From contig WFMF01000021.1 of NCBI GenBank assembly GCA_011033025.1, positions 972,032-1,036,031 of the forward strand: a stretch of DNA of 64,000 nt, written 5' to 3'. Origin of the DNA: Beroe forskalii. Taxonomy: Eukaryota; Ctenophora; Nuda; Beroida; Beroidae. Positions 43,201 through 56,725 of this stretch are shown piece by piece (within the stretch, counting starts at the first letter, position 1; every line of letters starts with the position of its first letter). Below the pieces are notes generated by a model. The model worked only from the letters and a program-made list of their open reading frames with translations. It was not told the DNA's origin and made no database searches. The position numbers and the translations under genes are program-made.

Positions 43201-43795
43201 AAGAATAGGCCGAGTGTCGTCGTCAACATACCATTATTCATTGTGACAATGACGTCATACAAACCCCGAACTTAAAAAACGCCATGATGATTTGGAGACA
43301 TGAGTTTACCGTATAACTACACTAAACGTAGGTTAAGTCCTATGACACTCAATCGCCCCTTTTCCACTCTATAATACATGGAGTGAGCGGCTGTACATAT
43401 TATGCAGAACATAATATATTCATAACAATAACAAACCTCAAATTTGATTGTGTTTGTACATATTAATATTCCGTAGCCACCATCTCATAGCTCAAGTGAT
43501 TGGCAAGGCAAACATCAATGGGCCCGGCTTGCATTGAACGATTAACTGATTAAATTATGATTTCAAATGATTGAAATAAGATCGATAGACGATATATCGA
43601 ATGTGTATTACTGATGGCCGAAAGTTAGTCGAAAATCTCCTAACTTGGCTTTCATCCAAAATTCACGGTGATTAAAAGCGATAAAAGCAAATTTCCATTC
43701 GCATGTGGGTCCTGTCAAGTAATGCGTTACCGTGGGAGTATTGAGATGAGATAACGGAGCTATTATAGGGCTCTCTGAAGCTTTCATCGGTGTCT

Positions 43796-43925
43796 ATAAT
43801 GCATAGACACTTGTCAGATCGGGACGGTATATTGGTTTATACTGCGAGTCAAAACCGGATACATCTCTCGGGCTGCGCCTTCGTGAAGTATCCCATAATG
43901 GACCCGATAGATGCGTATTAAGAGG
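43796..43925 (-). repeat. SINE-like dispersed repeat, copy B
   Basis: It shares TCAAAACCGGATACATC, CTCGGGCTGCGCC and ATGGACCCGATAG with copies at 25523 and 45205. A short palindrome (GTCTATAATGCATAGAC) overlaps its low-coordinate edge. Confidence 0.65.
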
Positions 43926-45054
43926 CGTAGACAGGTTTTCAGAAAGGGGTCGGCGAGTTACATTCAAATCGTGTCTATGTATTTCACAAATGTCGCAGGG
44001 GTCAATTACCATTTTGAACCATGAAAATGGCTTGGTATGCGTCAATTTTTTATTTGTCGAGAAAAAGTGATAATTTTACTGGCGAATTAGTATTTTGATA
44101 GATTGAAGGGAGAGCAATATTTATAATATTTTTCCGCTATAATATTGGCCAAATTCAGTTAATTCAATAACCCACCATTGGACAACAAGTTATTGACTGT
44201 CACTTAAATCAACAAGTTGACTGCTGATATTCCACATTCCATGTTAAAATGTATACATTATGACACCTGGACTGTGTATTTGACATGATGGTCTGAAGTT
44301 CTGAACTTCATGTCCTGACATTTGACGTGTATAATTTCATAATACGGGCAATACGTGTATAGGTGTGATATCTAAATTGCATGCAATCAAAATGTATGAA
44401 ATTTGCAATTAATTACATCATCACCTTGACACGCGTCAACTCCCACTAAAAATGTCGACATGAGATATACATTTCATACATTCTATACATTTCATACATT
44501 TTATATATTCTATACATTTTATACGCAGACGAGTGCGAAATTCAGTACAACTCATACTCTAGCCCACAAGAAATATAATTTTGACAAGTATTTCCGGTTT
44601 CAGAAGTACATCATGATGTGATGAAGCGTAAGATTCCAAACTTGAGAAGCCAAAGTTGAACAAGTTCAGTATTTAAAGCAGTATTTATAAGAAGAAATAC
44701 ACCATGAAATCATAACTACAAGCGGTGAAGCCCCATCTTTACACCAATTTAAACCTTGATAAAAACCTCATCTCAACCGAGCACCAACTTTACACCACTT
44801 TAAACCAGAGAACATGAATTCTGTAGTATGTATTATATACAAATCTGACCAACTTTGAACTTGTACTCTGAGTTTGAACAGGCAATGGCCCATGACAAGT
44901 ATGCAATTAAAAGATGGGCATAATTTATGAATGCTCATTCATATTTTTGATAAACTCCTCAAATTTGATTGTATTCAAAGAAGCCCTGCACAGTTTAAAC
45001 GGACAGGTGCACTAAAGATAGAGTGTATGTAGTACGCGGAGCATAGATGGTCAA

Positions 45055-45192
45055 TAGTGACGTCATTATCAAGGTTTAGAATGGTGAGTTGATTACATAA
45101 ATATCATGGTTTAGAGTAGTGAAGTCATAATAAGGGTTTATAGTGGTGAATTGATAACGTCATTATCAGGGTTTAAAGTAGTGAATTGATGA
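45055..45192. repeat. Dispersed minisatellite related to 6650
   Basis: About three degenerate copies with CATTATCAGGGTTTA and GTGAATTGAT; same family as 6650-6775 and 35080-35285. Confidence 0.75.
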
Positions 45193-45204
45193 AGGCTTGA
45201 TCCT

Positions 45205-45400
45205 CTGAAAGAATTATGGACCAAAATGGACCCGATAGGCGTGTGTCTTTGTTTTTCACATAATATATACGAACATTCAAGAATAGGAATATTTTATGAT
45301 GGTAAATGGTAAATGGTAGGTTTTTGGGAAAAGCCACGGGATTCGATCCCGGATCTTTTGATCGCAAGCCAAACACGCAACTGGCTGCAGAGGATGTAAT
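45205..45400 (-). repeat. tRNA-derived SINE-like repeat, copy C
   Basis: On the minus strand the 5' part resembles a tRNA anticodon and T arm: stem TTTGG/TCAAA around loop CTTGCGA (anticodon TGC), then CGGGATCGAATCCCG, which is one base off the pol III B box. The D arm and acceptor stem are degraded, so it is not a functional tRNA. The body continues to GTCCATTTTGG, shared with copies A and B. This looks like a SINE with a tRNA-Ala-like head. Confidence 0.55.
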
Positions 45401-46417
45401 TGTCCGAAATACCGATACTGTCCTTTGAATTCACACATCGCACACTCTATAATCGGTCCAATAACACGGATCAAATACACGTAATATTTGACAGCTTGGA
45501 TTGGATTACGGTGCAGTCTGATAAGTTATAAAACCGAGTAGTGATACGATGGGACACGTGACTGTCAACTCTTAGGATTTGAGAGAATACATTTGAGGCG
45601 TCCTGGAGTCTGCTACAATGTACTCAGGGGAGTCTGCTGTGTGGAAAAAGACGAGCCCTGGATTGACAGCCTTGGCTACTCGAACAATAACATTAAGTAT
45701 TACCGCGGCTCATCCGTAGGATTCCGAAATCGTCACAGGATATAGTACCAATCAGTACACGAGTTCACGGTTCTCTGATTGGTCCATGGCAAATGCGCGC
45801 GTGGGTGAAATAATACGCTGACGATTAAAAAAGGCCGACCATCGGCCGGTTCTGCAAAGTCATCAATTTTCTGATATTTTTCAAAATTTCATATTACCAT
45901 ACGCCAAAATGGCTAGCTACTAATGCACTGAATAGTTTTAATACTACAAATAAATAAGCTAGCTAATGATATAACTCTGTAGCATTTGAGTTGTTCACGA
46001 TTCAGAGTGCTTTGTGTAGTGGAATATTATTGTGTTATTAAGCATTAATTCACACAATAAAGTATATATTCTATGATGATGCAAACGATAGATTGACACT
46101 ATCATCCATATGAAATGTGTTAAGAAGGGCAATTTCTGTGATATAGTGGATTTCGATAAACAATAATCATTGATTAATCGATATTTATTCTTGAATGCGT
46201 ATTGTATGCTCTGTGAGAAACTTACTAATGCAATAGCTTTAATAAATGTAACTATTCGGTAGTCATGGTTGAAAAATTATACAATTTTTATCCAAAGTGA
46301 TCATATTACTATATTAGCAAAATTTTCCAACGAATGCAGGCCCAGGTTGGTTTTCCCTAAATTCAAAAATATTCTTTTAATTTCAAAAAATTTCCCGATT
46401 TAATAAACGTTACTCAC

Positions 46418-46634
46418 AGGAAGAGAAACTGTCTTCTCTTGACTCTCAAAAGTAAGGATAACAATGATGGTGAGCGGACTCGTTGCGTCTCTTGATTCGT
46501 CACTAGGTAACGCGTTACTGCGTGAGTCTTCATCAGGTAACGCGTTACTTCGTGATTCGTCACCAGGCAACGCGTCACTCCATAGCAACTGTCTCTGTAA
46601 CGAAGCACCTTTTTGAAGCTCTTCTTTAGACAAC
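46418..46634 (-). CDS. Probable exon with 10-residue repeats
   Basis: A strong acceptor (TCTAATTTCAG at 46634) and donor (CCT/GTGAGT at 46418) bound 217 open bases, phase 2 in and 0 out. The frame reads LSKEELQKGASLQRQLL, three 10-residue repeats (SDALPGDESR, SNALPDEDSR, SNALPSDESR) and TSPLTIIVILTFESQEKT. The exit phase fits the candidate exon 40298-40237, so it may encode part of the cadherin N-terminus. The repeat DNA contains the palindrome TAACGCGTTAC, also found in non-coding DNA at 49530-49556. Confidence 0.45.
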
Positions 46635-49600
46635 CTGAAATTAGATGGCTTGAAGTAATAAGTATATAGCTTAATTCAATTTACTTAATTAGATCAATTT
46701 TACAGCTAAAAGAGTCGAAAAACGAAAATCTCTGTGATCTCGCCAAGTTAAACACTGAAAACATAACCTTATATCGTTTATGCGATAATATTGCAGCACC
46801 TCTGGTATGTAGATGGAAATAACAAATACATGATCAGGACTCGGGTGGGCATTGGGCGTAACCAGTTACGAATATTTCATGGGATTGAGAGGTTAGCTTT
46901 TCTAGAATCTTCGAGGTTTTCTACCTCCTTCTTTAGTCTTGCATAATAATGTGATTTGATACAGGTGACAGAATCATGCGAATGTCGGGTGTATCGTAAA
47001 CATATTTCATTCCGTATTATCCTGCATTAAATTAAAGTTTTAAAAACATGGGGTTCTTTAAAAGTTAAAAGAGTAGACATTATAATCTGCAGACTACTCA
47101 GACAAATAGCAAACAAACAACTGCTGCTCACTGTGTCGTCTTTATCACAGATCAGAATGGTGTATTACAGGCGATAAACCGCCTTTTCGTGTGTGAAATT
47201 TAATGGCGATTTTATTTGTACACCACTAAACAAAACATACAGATATATAAACTTCTACATCTGCCGTGATGTAATAGGAATAAATAGAACATTCTCATCA
47301 ATACCATAAAAGTAAACATAGTCACCCCCAACATTCGAGAAGCCAAAAGATACCAAGATATGAAGTCTATTATATGAAGTCTATATTATGAAGTCTATAA
47401 AAAGTACATTGAAGTGCTGATATCTAACTAGCAGTTTCAAGAATTCAGGCGGAGAAACCTTTTAAATTTTGTGTACAATTAAGGAGAAGTGAAGTTGAAG
47501 TAAAAATAACACCAGTGAAGCAATACAGATTTGAGTTTGACTTGAGTTAATCTCGGTATTTCAGTTACAAGAAAAAAGGGAATGTTTTACTCTAATTTAT
47601 GCTGGAATTCAACAATCACATAGTTGCATACACGTTAGGAAATGTAACGATATTACTTGACGCGGTTGAAGTATTCATGAACATCAATATTTGTGAGGCT
47701 GTCAAACTACAGGAAGCAGTGCTTTACACCAAGTATCGCAGACATTTAGAAATTAGACGCATAAGTAAGTTACAAGTGTTACGCCTTGTGCCACCACGGC
47801 TGACAAACGAAGCCTCTCTCTCGCACATTTCATCGGAGCATCCGATAGCTCTCAAAAATCACGGGAAAAGACTTTCATTTATTTTGCTTCCCTCAGTACA
47901 TTCAAAATAATGATAAGAAATAATTATGAATATAACTTGATGCTACGCATGTCCTTTCCAGACAGAAAACTGTATCGCACCGTGTCACAAAATCAACTCA
48001 AAGAATATAGACAAAATAAGATCCCCTGAAGAGTTACGTGCTACTACTGTATGGATTTACTGTAATGAGTTTTGATAGAGGCTAAAGAAAACAATTTAAT
48101 GGGAAGCCATGAGTGATATCTCCCTGGAAATTTATCAGAAAGACTGGCTTATAAAGAGCAGGATATAGCAAGTACCCTGAAATAGGAACTCCCTCGTCTG
48201 CAATAATGACAGCGGTTCTGTACATGGAAACTGGGAATTTTATTTCCGACTCAGAGATTGATCCTTCAACGGGACGCATATTTTTCGAAATACTACAGCG
48301 CCTCTTTTTGACTTTACAACACTATTTTGCGGTAATTTGCACACACAAATTTGAGCATTATGGCGTCTTCAAGTCTTTAAATGACGAACATTCGAGGGAC
48401 CTAAGACCTAAGTCCTAAGGCGTTGGCACCTACAGTCACTGTTCAAAAATAAAAGTGGTTTCGCTTTATTGGCTCTTTTTGAACCGCATTAAATTTCAAC
48501 TTCGATCAATCACTATGTGAAACTGGAAAATAGAAGCACCTTTATCGTTTCTGATATCATTAGACTGATATTTGCCTAAATATAAGTGAGTAAGGTCCAT
48601 CTTCTTCATCGGGTAGTGGCCGGTCAGCGATAGTCTTATGACTCATTAATTTCTATTGATGCATTTAATTCATTCAGTTGAATTATTGGCCATCAGATTG
48701 TCTCGTTGCTAGACTGAGAGCTTCTATTCGAGTCCAGTCCAGCAAGAAGACTGATGGAAGTTGGAACATTCGACATATTATTCCGATATTTCTATTCTGA
48801 ATATTTAATTACCGTTTATGAATTACAGAGCTTAATAGGGCTCAGTAAGTGGATGATGTAGAGTACTATTGTAAGCTAAATCCGTGGGAAGTTTATACAA
48901 GGAAATCCGAGGGAACTTTATACTATAGGAAGTTTATACAGGAAAACGAACGAACGCACTGGACACAACGCATGCAAACACAGATTAGAATATGAAGTAC
49001 ATACACAGTACAAATACCTTACGACAAATATTATTTATTTGGAGCTAAATTTGGGGATTTTAAGAAAAAAGTCCTCGTGTCTCGTGATTTCGCACCCCAT
49101 AAAATTTCCGTATGACGTCATCGATCATCATCATACGTTATTATGGGTGGTTGTGCTAAAGATTATTTACACTGTACACAGTAAACTTTACATACTGCAC
49201 ACAGTACATTATACACACAATACATTACACAATATACACACAGTAGGTCAAGATATACACAAACAGGAGGTCCTACACACGAACACACCACTGTATTCAC
49301 TACGATATACATAACACATGAAATGGATGTACTTCTATAATAGCCACTTATATCTTTAGTAGTTACCATTGCCACTAGCTTTCTAGAAGGTACATAAACA
49401 ATCAGGAATACCGACATTTCACATCAACTCGTGATCTCTCTTTGAATGATCGATCAAGTATACATCATAATCTGCATACTTTCATGACGTCACTTTAATC
49501 AAGACATTTGATTGGGTCACATGACCGTTGTAACGCGTTGCTCAGTAACGCGTTACTCCCTAGGCCACGTTGCTACGAGTCCTACACTGCACGTGAGCAG

Positions 49601-52600
49601 GCAGTTAACAAGGCACTCTGCCCGGGGTAATTGCTCAATTTATGGGAGTTTAAAGTGGAAGAGGTCCGTTCTAAAGATATATATACATGGAAAGATTGTG
49701 AGCAAATAGAAGGTCAGTCGTCATTAATTACACACATAAAATCATAATAATGACATCACAAATGACCGCCAATAGATTAGTTGCTGACAGCTTGAAAAAA
49801 AGCTTCCTGCACAATAGAAATACATAGTATTCAATTTTCGAACAATATCATGTATATATACGGCATATGTAGTATTATTCTTGACAGTAAATCAGACAAC
49901 CTTTCCGTACTTGGATTCCAGACTTCCGTTTGAATATTTGGAGTACAGAGAATAGGGAAGTCCTATACAAAGTTTTTGGTAGTAATGCCAGTGCAAATTA
50001 GCAGTTCACTGACCGCTCCTCAGCGACTCGCCCTGTTCTTAAACAGCGGACCAGGGTGCCAGCCAGGGACTAAAAGCTTAACAATGTACAATGAATAGGT
50101 AAAATAAGTCATATCTATGATGACTTGATGACATCATTGATATGAGTTAGGAGGTCAAAAGGAGGGGAGGGTAAGGGAGTGTGTGATTAATGATGTTTTG
50201 GCTATGAGAGGGGAAGGAACTTTCTAGAGAGAACAAATACCCGTTCGACAGTTGGTAAATCATAAAACTCTATCTTTACTGTTTGTACCCTTCAATCAAT
50301 CATTCACCATAATTATTATATCTGAGTTTTTAGTGGGTTTCAACTCCCACAGTCCCAAAGCATGGGTCTCAAACCACGCGTTTCACTTTGTTGAATATAG
50401 TGTCTTGGACAGTTGGTAGGATCAGAGGAGGACACTATGATGCTCTACTCATTATAAGGATAGGGCAAACAACAAGAGATTGGCTAGTGACGTTGAAAAG
50501 AAACCAATTAAAAAGTACAACTTTATTTGCTATACGCCCGGACTCTTGTACTTAGAAATACATTAATGGTTTCTAGCTCTTTTATCGAATAGATTATTGA
50601 CCAAACTTATCTTCTAATGATCATAATCAATCTTCCTCTTGATGAATACGATAAAAGGCAATGTTCTGATCTTGATTTGAACCAATATAATATGTTATGA
50701 GACAAGTTAGCAATTATGCTTTATATGCAGAAATTCTTGCGCCAAACATGACAAATATACATTAAAAGCTTCATTATATGTTGACCAATTAGAGCCTCTC
50801 CTTGCATACAATGAGCTGAAGCTTGATGCTCCGTGAGTGTATTTTAAATACACTCAGTATGGACTTATTATAAGAAACGACACCGGAATTATATTTAGAA
50901 TTTATAGGACAGGATGACGATAGGCAGCCCAGAAACGCTGCGTAGAGGCTTTTCAATCTTTTGGAATAGGAAATTTGGAAGAAAAAAGGGAAATTTCAGA
51001 GCGCTATAGCAGACTTCTGAGTGAGGTGAACTTTTCACATTGACCTTACAAAAACATGCTGATTGCTGTGTACGATAAGATTACAAAATTTACATTGCAC
51101 ACCGTTAAACCTTATGGACATAGTATTCAAAGTTGACGTATACACTTATACAGTTGACAATTCCATACACTTTGTACGCAATGAAGACATGTTTAAGAAA
51201 TGCCACTCAATATGTAAGTGTCCTACACGCTGAGAAGTGTTACCCCCACTACGAATGTAGTTTCCAGCGATTTGATTGGTCAGTGAGGTCACATGACAGT
51301 TGAAAAGCCGTCTGATTGGCGGGTGGGTAATCAAACTAATTGACAACAACCGGTGGAGTGTGGCGAGGGTGTAAACGAGTGTTGTTAAGGATGTCAGGGG
51401 GAACACAGTTGGGAAATTCGTCACAGATATTGGATATGTTAGCAGCTTTCACATAGGCAGATTTGCCCGCAAAAAATATCTGAATTTTCTCCCATTTTAT
51501 CGAATTAGTATTTCAAAGAGATGGATCAGGGTTTAAAAATTAAATGTCTGCTCAAATATCGATGCAAATACATAATGCAGTTCAACGCCATGAATATATC
51601 ATTGAACGCCCTGATAATGACGTCACTCTCAACCCATTTTTCAGTGTCTAGTTGTGAATTGTGGGCGTGATATTTTTGTGTGTTTTGTTAGTTTGCGGTC
51701 GTCAGGAGCCCAGTGTTTTAATTCCCCCAAACTTTAACCAACCCAACAGTAATGAGATTTGTCGCTATACTGCGTAATTTGCATGTTAAAATTACTATGT
51801 TTTGTGTGTGTGTGTAATATGCAGATCAACACGCATAATTCCACATCAAAATCAATTAAAAAGTTACACCAACTGGAAACACCCTTAAAAAGATAAGAAA
51901 TTACTGCAGACACCTTTTTCCTTCTTGGTTTGATCAATTAAATGTGATATATAAAATTATCTAAAGCTATCCGACTACAAACATACCATCCAATTAATTA
52001 ACTCCACCATCACTTAAAATAACGGAATGAACAACAGTCTCACTCCTTCTCTAATATGACGTCATTATCACGCTCCAACGTAGTGCTTTACTGACGCGGT
52101 CTAGTGCCACCGCGTCACCGGGCTCCGCACGTTGCACGACGTGTGTGTCGCAGAAGTGTCGGAGAAGTAGCGAGAACGCGAGGAGCCGCGCGTTTTAACA
52201 CACGGAAGAGAAAGAGGTAATTACGAGAGGAGTAGGCGCAGTAACACAACGATAACCACGTGTCAAAAGGCGTGAGATGAGTGACGTCATATGCGGGTAA
52301 GAGGGGAGAGGAAGAACGGGGTTCCGTGGGACAAGTGTTGGAAGGATAACCGGGGCGTCAAAAAGAGCAGGGATGAGAGAAGAATCCGGGGTATTTTCTG
52401 TGGCAAGAAAATAGCAGAGGGGAGAGGGGAGAATCCGGGAACGTGACAAGAAGTGAGCAAGGGGGGAGAGGGGAGAATCTGGGTTCCGTGAAAGGTTAGG
52501 AGTAGGGGGTGAGAAGGGGAATCAGGGGTATTTTCTGTGGCACTAAATACTATTGAGTTGTCATTTCTTTGTACTCAAGGAACTCTGGCTTCTGGGGGCT

Positions 52601-53270
52601 GCCGCCCCAGACCCCTGCTCAAAACATACTTAACTAGATACTCATAATATGTGTAAACGAGGTGCCCCGAATGGAGCCGAGTGAGCTTTGCACGCCCCCA
52701 AAAATTATGGAGTGGATTTTTGCCAGGTTTTGCACTATTGCATAATATTACTACTCGTCCTATTTCTGATCAAGTTGACGAAGAAATCCCAATTCTACAC
52801 ACCATGTCAAATAATATAACCCTCTCAACATACAAGCGATTTTACTGTTCTCAATTTTCCCGGCAGGCATGGTCAACTGCTCTCAATTTTCCCCGTACTT
52901 AGCCAGCTGAGCTTTTATCCTTCAAAGTTTGCCCTCGGATGTGGTGTTATTTTATTAGAAGTCGAGTTCTAAATTTTGCAACAAAAAAGGTTTGTTGTAC
53001 GACAACAACGATAGAGCTTTAAATGTGTTAATTTGAAAACAATGGCAAAACAAACACTTTTGAGAAGTCATTGTAATTCATACCTCTGACCCCTTTTGAT
53101 TGCTCTTTTGATTGCAAATATATTCATTAAGATTGTGTACTAGGGTGGTTCAAATTTACTGAGATTTTTTACGACAGCAACAATAGTCCAATAGTGCTGT
53201 TAAGTTGAAAACAATGCCCAAACAATATTGAGTTTTCATTTCTTTTAAATACTTTTAGAGAGAATTTATC
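46635..53270. other. Anonymous stretch with possible 5' exon
   Basis: Nothing is firmly supported. At 48160-48280 (minus) a frame reads SISESEIKFPVSMYRTAVII followed by ADEGVPIS and a possible donor, somewhat cadherin-like. A CpG-rich patch at 52080-52200 may be a promoter. Region 52975-53265 holds two diverged copies of a segment with AAAACAATG and ACGACA(A/G)CAAC. Confidence 0.35.
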
Positions 53271-54558
53271 ATGTCGTCCGAAGAAATTCCTGCCACAACC
53301 TGGAATAAGCAGGATTACATACTTGTCACAATCGCCAATCATGATAAAGTTTGGAGATGGGGTAGAGGTTTACCTACCAGGAGTCATCACCCAGCAAGTA
53401 TCATGTGAGTTGGGAGTATCCACCCTTCAAGAAAGCTTCCTGGCAATTATCTTGTACGTTTGCTTGGGAATCGCTGTTGTTATATCATCTCTACTCGCTA
53501 ACAAATTCGGAGAAAGGCTGCCCCTTTTATTGTCACTCTACCTGTCCATTTTGTTTGCGATTGCGTGTGCTGTTGTTCCCAATTACTACACACTCTTAAT
53601 TTCCAGAGCTCTGACTGGAGTCTGTGTGGGTCTAAATACAGCTTCAACTGGTATATACCTCGCTAAACGAGTTTCATCGAAAAATGTTTTGGATCAGAGT
53701 GCTTTTCTCTTCGAGGGCCTAGCTGTTCCAATTGGGGGTGCATGGGTATCCCTCCTGGGTTGGTTGGCCCTAGATGCTTTCGGGTGGAGAATCTTTGTCC
53801 TTACCACTTCTATACCACTCTTTATTCCTCCAATCATAGTACTGCACTGCTGCAACAGTGACTTAACTCCCAGAGATGATATGCAGGAAGCAGGTGATAT
53901 GACTGATGTTACAACTTCGTCAACAGATGAAAGAGATGAGCTTGTTAAGGATGAAAGATCAGGAGACGTACCAAATTTCGCTGGTAGGGTTCTCAAAGCC
54001 AGCTTATTTGGGTTTGCTAACATTTGTGTTGGATTTGGCAGTATCCTTCTGCTCCCATGGCTGATCAGAAGTTACAGAACTGCTGACAAGGACGCCAATG
54101 GCAAGTGTTCTGATCGTATGGTCCATGGCAGTGACTTCCTGGTCCTCTCTGCAGTGACAGGGGCTGCTAATGTCATAGGACGGCCTATTGGTTACTTCCT
54201 TTGGAATAGAGTCAAGTTTTTGCCCCTTCAGCTAGGAATATCAGTTACCATGGCTATTTCTTACACCATCATTGCCATCGTTGATGACCTCATTGTCGCT
54301 GAAGTTCTGATTGCAGTAGCTAAGTTTTGTTACGCCATGCAAGCCATTGAATTTTCAATTTTGCGCTTTGATTACAATTACTTTGGGATGGCTCGACTGG
54401 AGTTGGCAGTTTGCATTAGTTCAGTAACCGCTCATCTTGGGAGTGTCGTGGGGACCACATCGGCTGCTTTCCTACCCACCAACATAGCCGTGTTGACCAC
54501 ACTTGGTATTGTGTGCGTGCAAATAATCGTCATCTGCCTTATGAAGGAGAGATTCTGA
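53271..54558 (+). CDS. SV2/SVOP-like MFS transporter, intronless
   Basis: The main frame starts at ATG 53341 and runs 405 codons with about 11 hydrophobic segments: TM1 FGDGVEVYLPGVITQQV, TM2-3 loop LLANKFGERLPLL (the MFS motif between TM2 and TM3), TM4 RALTGVCVGLNTASTGIYLA, an acidic central cytoplasmic loop, and a C-half ending CLMKERF. The FGDGVE in TM1 and the overall shape fit the SV2/SVOP group of the major facilitator superfamily, polytopic carriers of small organic solutes; the substrate is unknown. An upstream ATG at 53271 encodes MSSEEIPATTWNKQDYILVT, the expected N-terminus of this family, but one base out of frame at about 53340 (AATCATGATAAAG). The coding unit is single-exon. Confidence 0.75.
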
Positions 54559-56725
54559 TGGAAATAATGGTCAGGGTCATACTGGCAAACAGACAATTGG
54601 ATCACTACGGATAAAGCATGGGAGAATTCACATCGAGTAACATGAGGACCACGGGTTCAAACCTCGCATTAATTGTCTTTTAGTGACTCAGTTTAACGTC
54701 CTGGACTAATATCTTAATATTCGTCATGCATGATGTTGACATTTCATCTGCTAGACAAATGGACTTGCAGGACTCAGGAGGAATGGAAATTGAAATGATC
54801 TCACTGCCATTGCTGTTTTTAGAAATTGTTTTGAAATAAAACGGTGTTTCATTTTGACGTTTTGTGTTTGAGGGCTAATGGAGGCGATTGGATAGTTTAC
54901 GAGATAATTATGGAAGAAGCATGAAAACCTATGAAGGAAAGAAATAATGAAAACTGATCTAAGGGCTCGTGGTTTTAATGATGTCATTTCATCTGCTTGA
55001 CCAATACAAAGAAATTGCTGGCAAATGATTGAGTAATTGAAAATGATTACAGACAGGATACAAAAATGACAATCTACTGCAATTTCCGTGATAGAATCCA
55101 GGTAAGAACAGTGGGATACAGAATATTGGTAATAACTCTGGTTTATTCTAACAAGGAAGAGCCTATTAACTGAGGTCCACAAACTTTCTAGATTGTGCAT
55201 TGGCGACTGAAACTAGCTTTACAGGCCTAGGACTATTGCCCCCTAAATATATTCTCAAATTTAATTGTATTTTCATCAACATACTACAGTACCAAGGTGC
55301 TGTAATATTAATATAAAGTAGTGCTGTAATAAAAGTTTAAAGTTCATGTACTGAGAGTTATGGTATATAGGTAATGAAGCAAATATGCTATGTTTTTACT
55401 TGTTTGTAAAGACTGCACCCCCTTCCAGACATACCATACTGACGATGCAACAGGTCGTGTCTCTGTCACAAGGGAAACATCTCCCTTCCCTCCCACGCAC
55501 TCCGACAGGACGGTCACTAGATTTGCGTGTTTCTGATACTCTGCAGCAACTCCACAATCCTGAGAGTTGAAGGTCGAAAGTTCAAAGAGAGATCAAAGGT
55601 GAAAGGTCTAAAGTGTGACGACTTGAAATTATGATCACAAATCAAAATGCAATGGTTTAGCTTAAGGGATTTAAAACTGAAACCAATGATTTGAACGACT
55701 TGAAATTATTATCACAAACTCACAAATCACAATGTGGTGTTTGAGGTTACGGAATTGGAAACGGAAACCAACAACATGAACTTTCATGATGCAGTTAACG
55801 ACTTCATTTATATCTGTATTGATTTCACCATACCTTAGATGGTACAGCAGGGATGATTTGTGTTGATCCTGTAGTCTGTATTTTGAACTGAAAGTATGAA
55901 ATTGTAATGCATCAACAGATTTAAGTTTTCCTTACTTCATTAAACAAGCTAAGCAATCTTAGCGACGAAAAAACGGTCAAAGAATAAGTAAAACTTACTG
56001 GTATGTTAGTAACAAAGGGGTAGCTGACTGATGTCACAACGATGAAGAATCTGAAATATTATGAAATAAAATATACGTCATAATCGGATTCAATTATTCC
56101 TTTTAACAGAACTTTCGAAAGATTTCAAATTCAAGGTTTTCAATGTCACATCATGAAAAAGTTTCAAATTTGTTTAATACTTACAAACTTGCAATATAAC
56201 AAGTAGTGTAGAAGGGCATAAACATAGCAAGCTGCTGATATTCTCATTGATACATTGACATCTTATTTCTGATAGAAAATAAGATAAGTTAATAAATAAT
56301 TCATAGATAATTGATAAACAATTATTAAATAACTCAATAATTATGCTGTTTGAGTTGATTATAAAAGGGATTCACTATTCCCTAAGCAAAAACGCCCACA
56401 AAATTAACAAAATTTCTTGGGTTGATTAATGAAATACAGGGTGGATCATAAATTGTTAATTGCTGACCCCCACCATATTTTTCTTCATATCATTGCATAT
56501 CATTGAAGAAATAGATAATAAATCATTGAGGAAGCAATTCATTTTTCATTCAATTTATAATGGAAAATAAAAGTCAATAACAATGGCTGATATAATATTA
56601 TTTTCATTGGCTTGATTACTTATTGCAATATTGGTAAGTTGGTACCTAATAGCATAATGATTATATATTGTTGGTCAATATTAAATATACTGGGAATATT
56701 GAAATATAACACCATTTAAACAGCA
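54559..56725. other. Intergenic, MFS to SMARCE1
   Basis: AT-rich. A 61-codon plus-strand frame at 55385-55570 is not recognised. The string ATACAGGGTGGATCATAAATTG near 56437 starts like a mariner end, but no partner inverted repeat was found. AATAAA-type signals are frequent by composition. Confidence 0.45.

Larger units (their letters stand above)
40299..46417. other. Anonymous AT-rich stretch
   Basis: No gene is recognised. It contains SINE-like copies at 43796-43925 and 45205-45400 and a dispersed minisatellite at 45055-45190. A 155-codon plus-strand frame at 42808-43275 has no recognisable domain and no flanking splice or promoter support. If the exon at 46418 belongs to the cadherin, this is a large 5' intron. 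Confidence 0.4.

Noticed and set aside
42808..43275. 155-codon plus-strand frame
   Set aside because: No recognised domain, no flanking splice sites and nothing conserved nearby; a gene is possible but not supported.
45290..45400. Functional tRNA-Ala gene (minus strand)
   Set aside because: Only the anticodon and T arms fit; the D arm and acceptor stem are absent, so it is called a SINE head.
55385..55570. Small plus-strand frame with RTPTGRSLDLRVSDTL
   Set aside because: No domain, and no neighbouring exon with matching phase could be found.
56437..56470. TACAGGGTGGATCATAAATTG as a second mariner end
   Set aside because: It differs from the 33012 element after TACAGGGTG, and no inverted partner or transposase was found.
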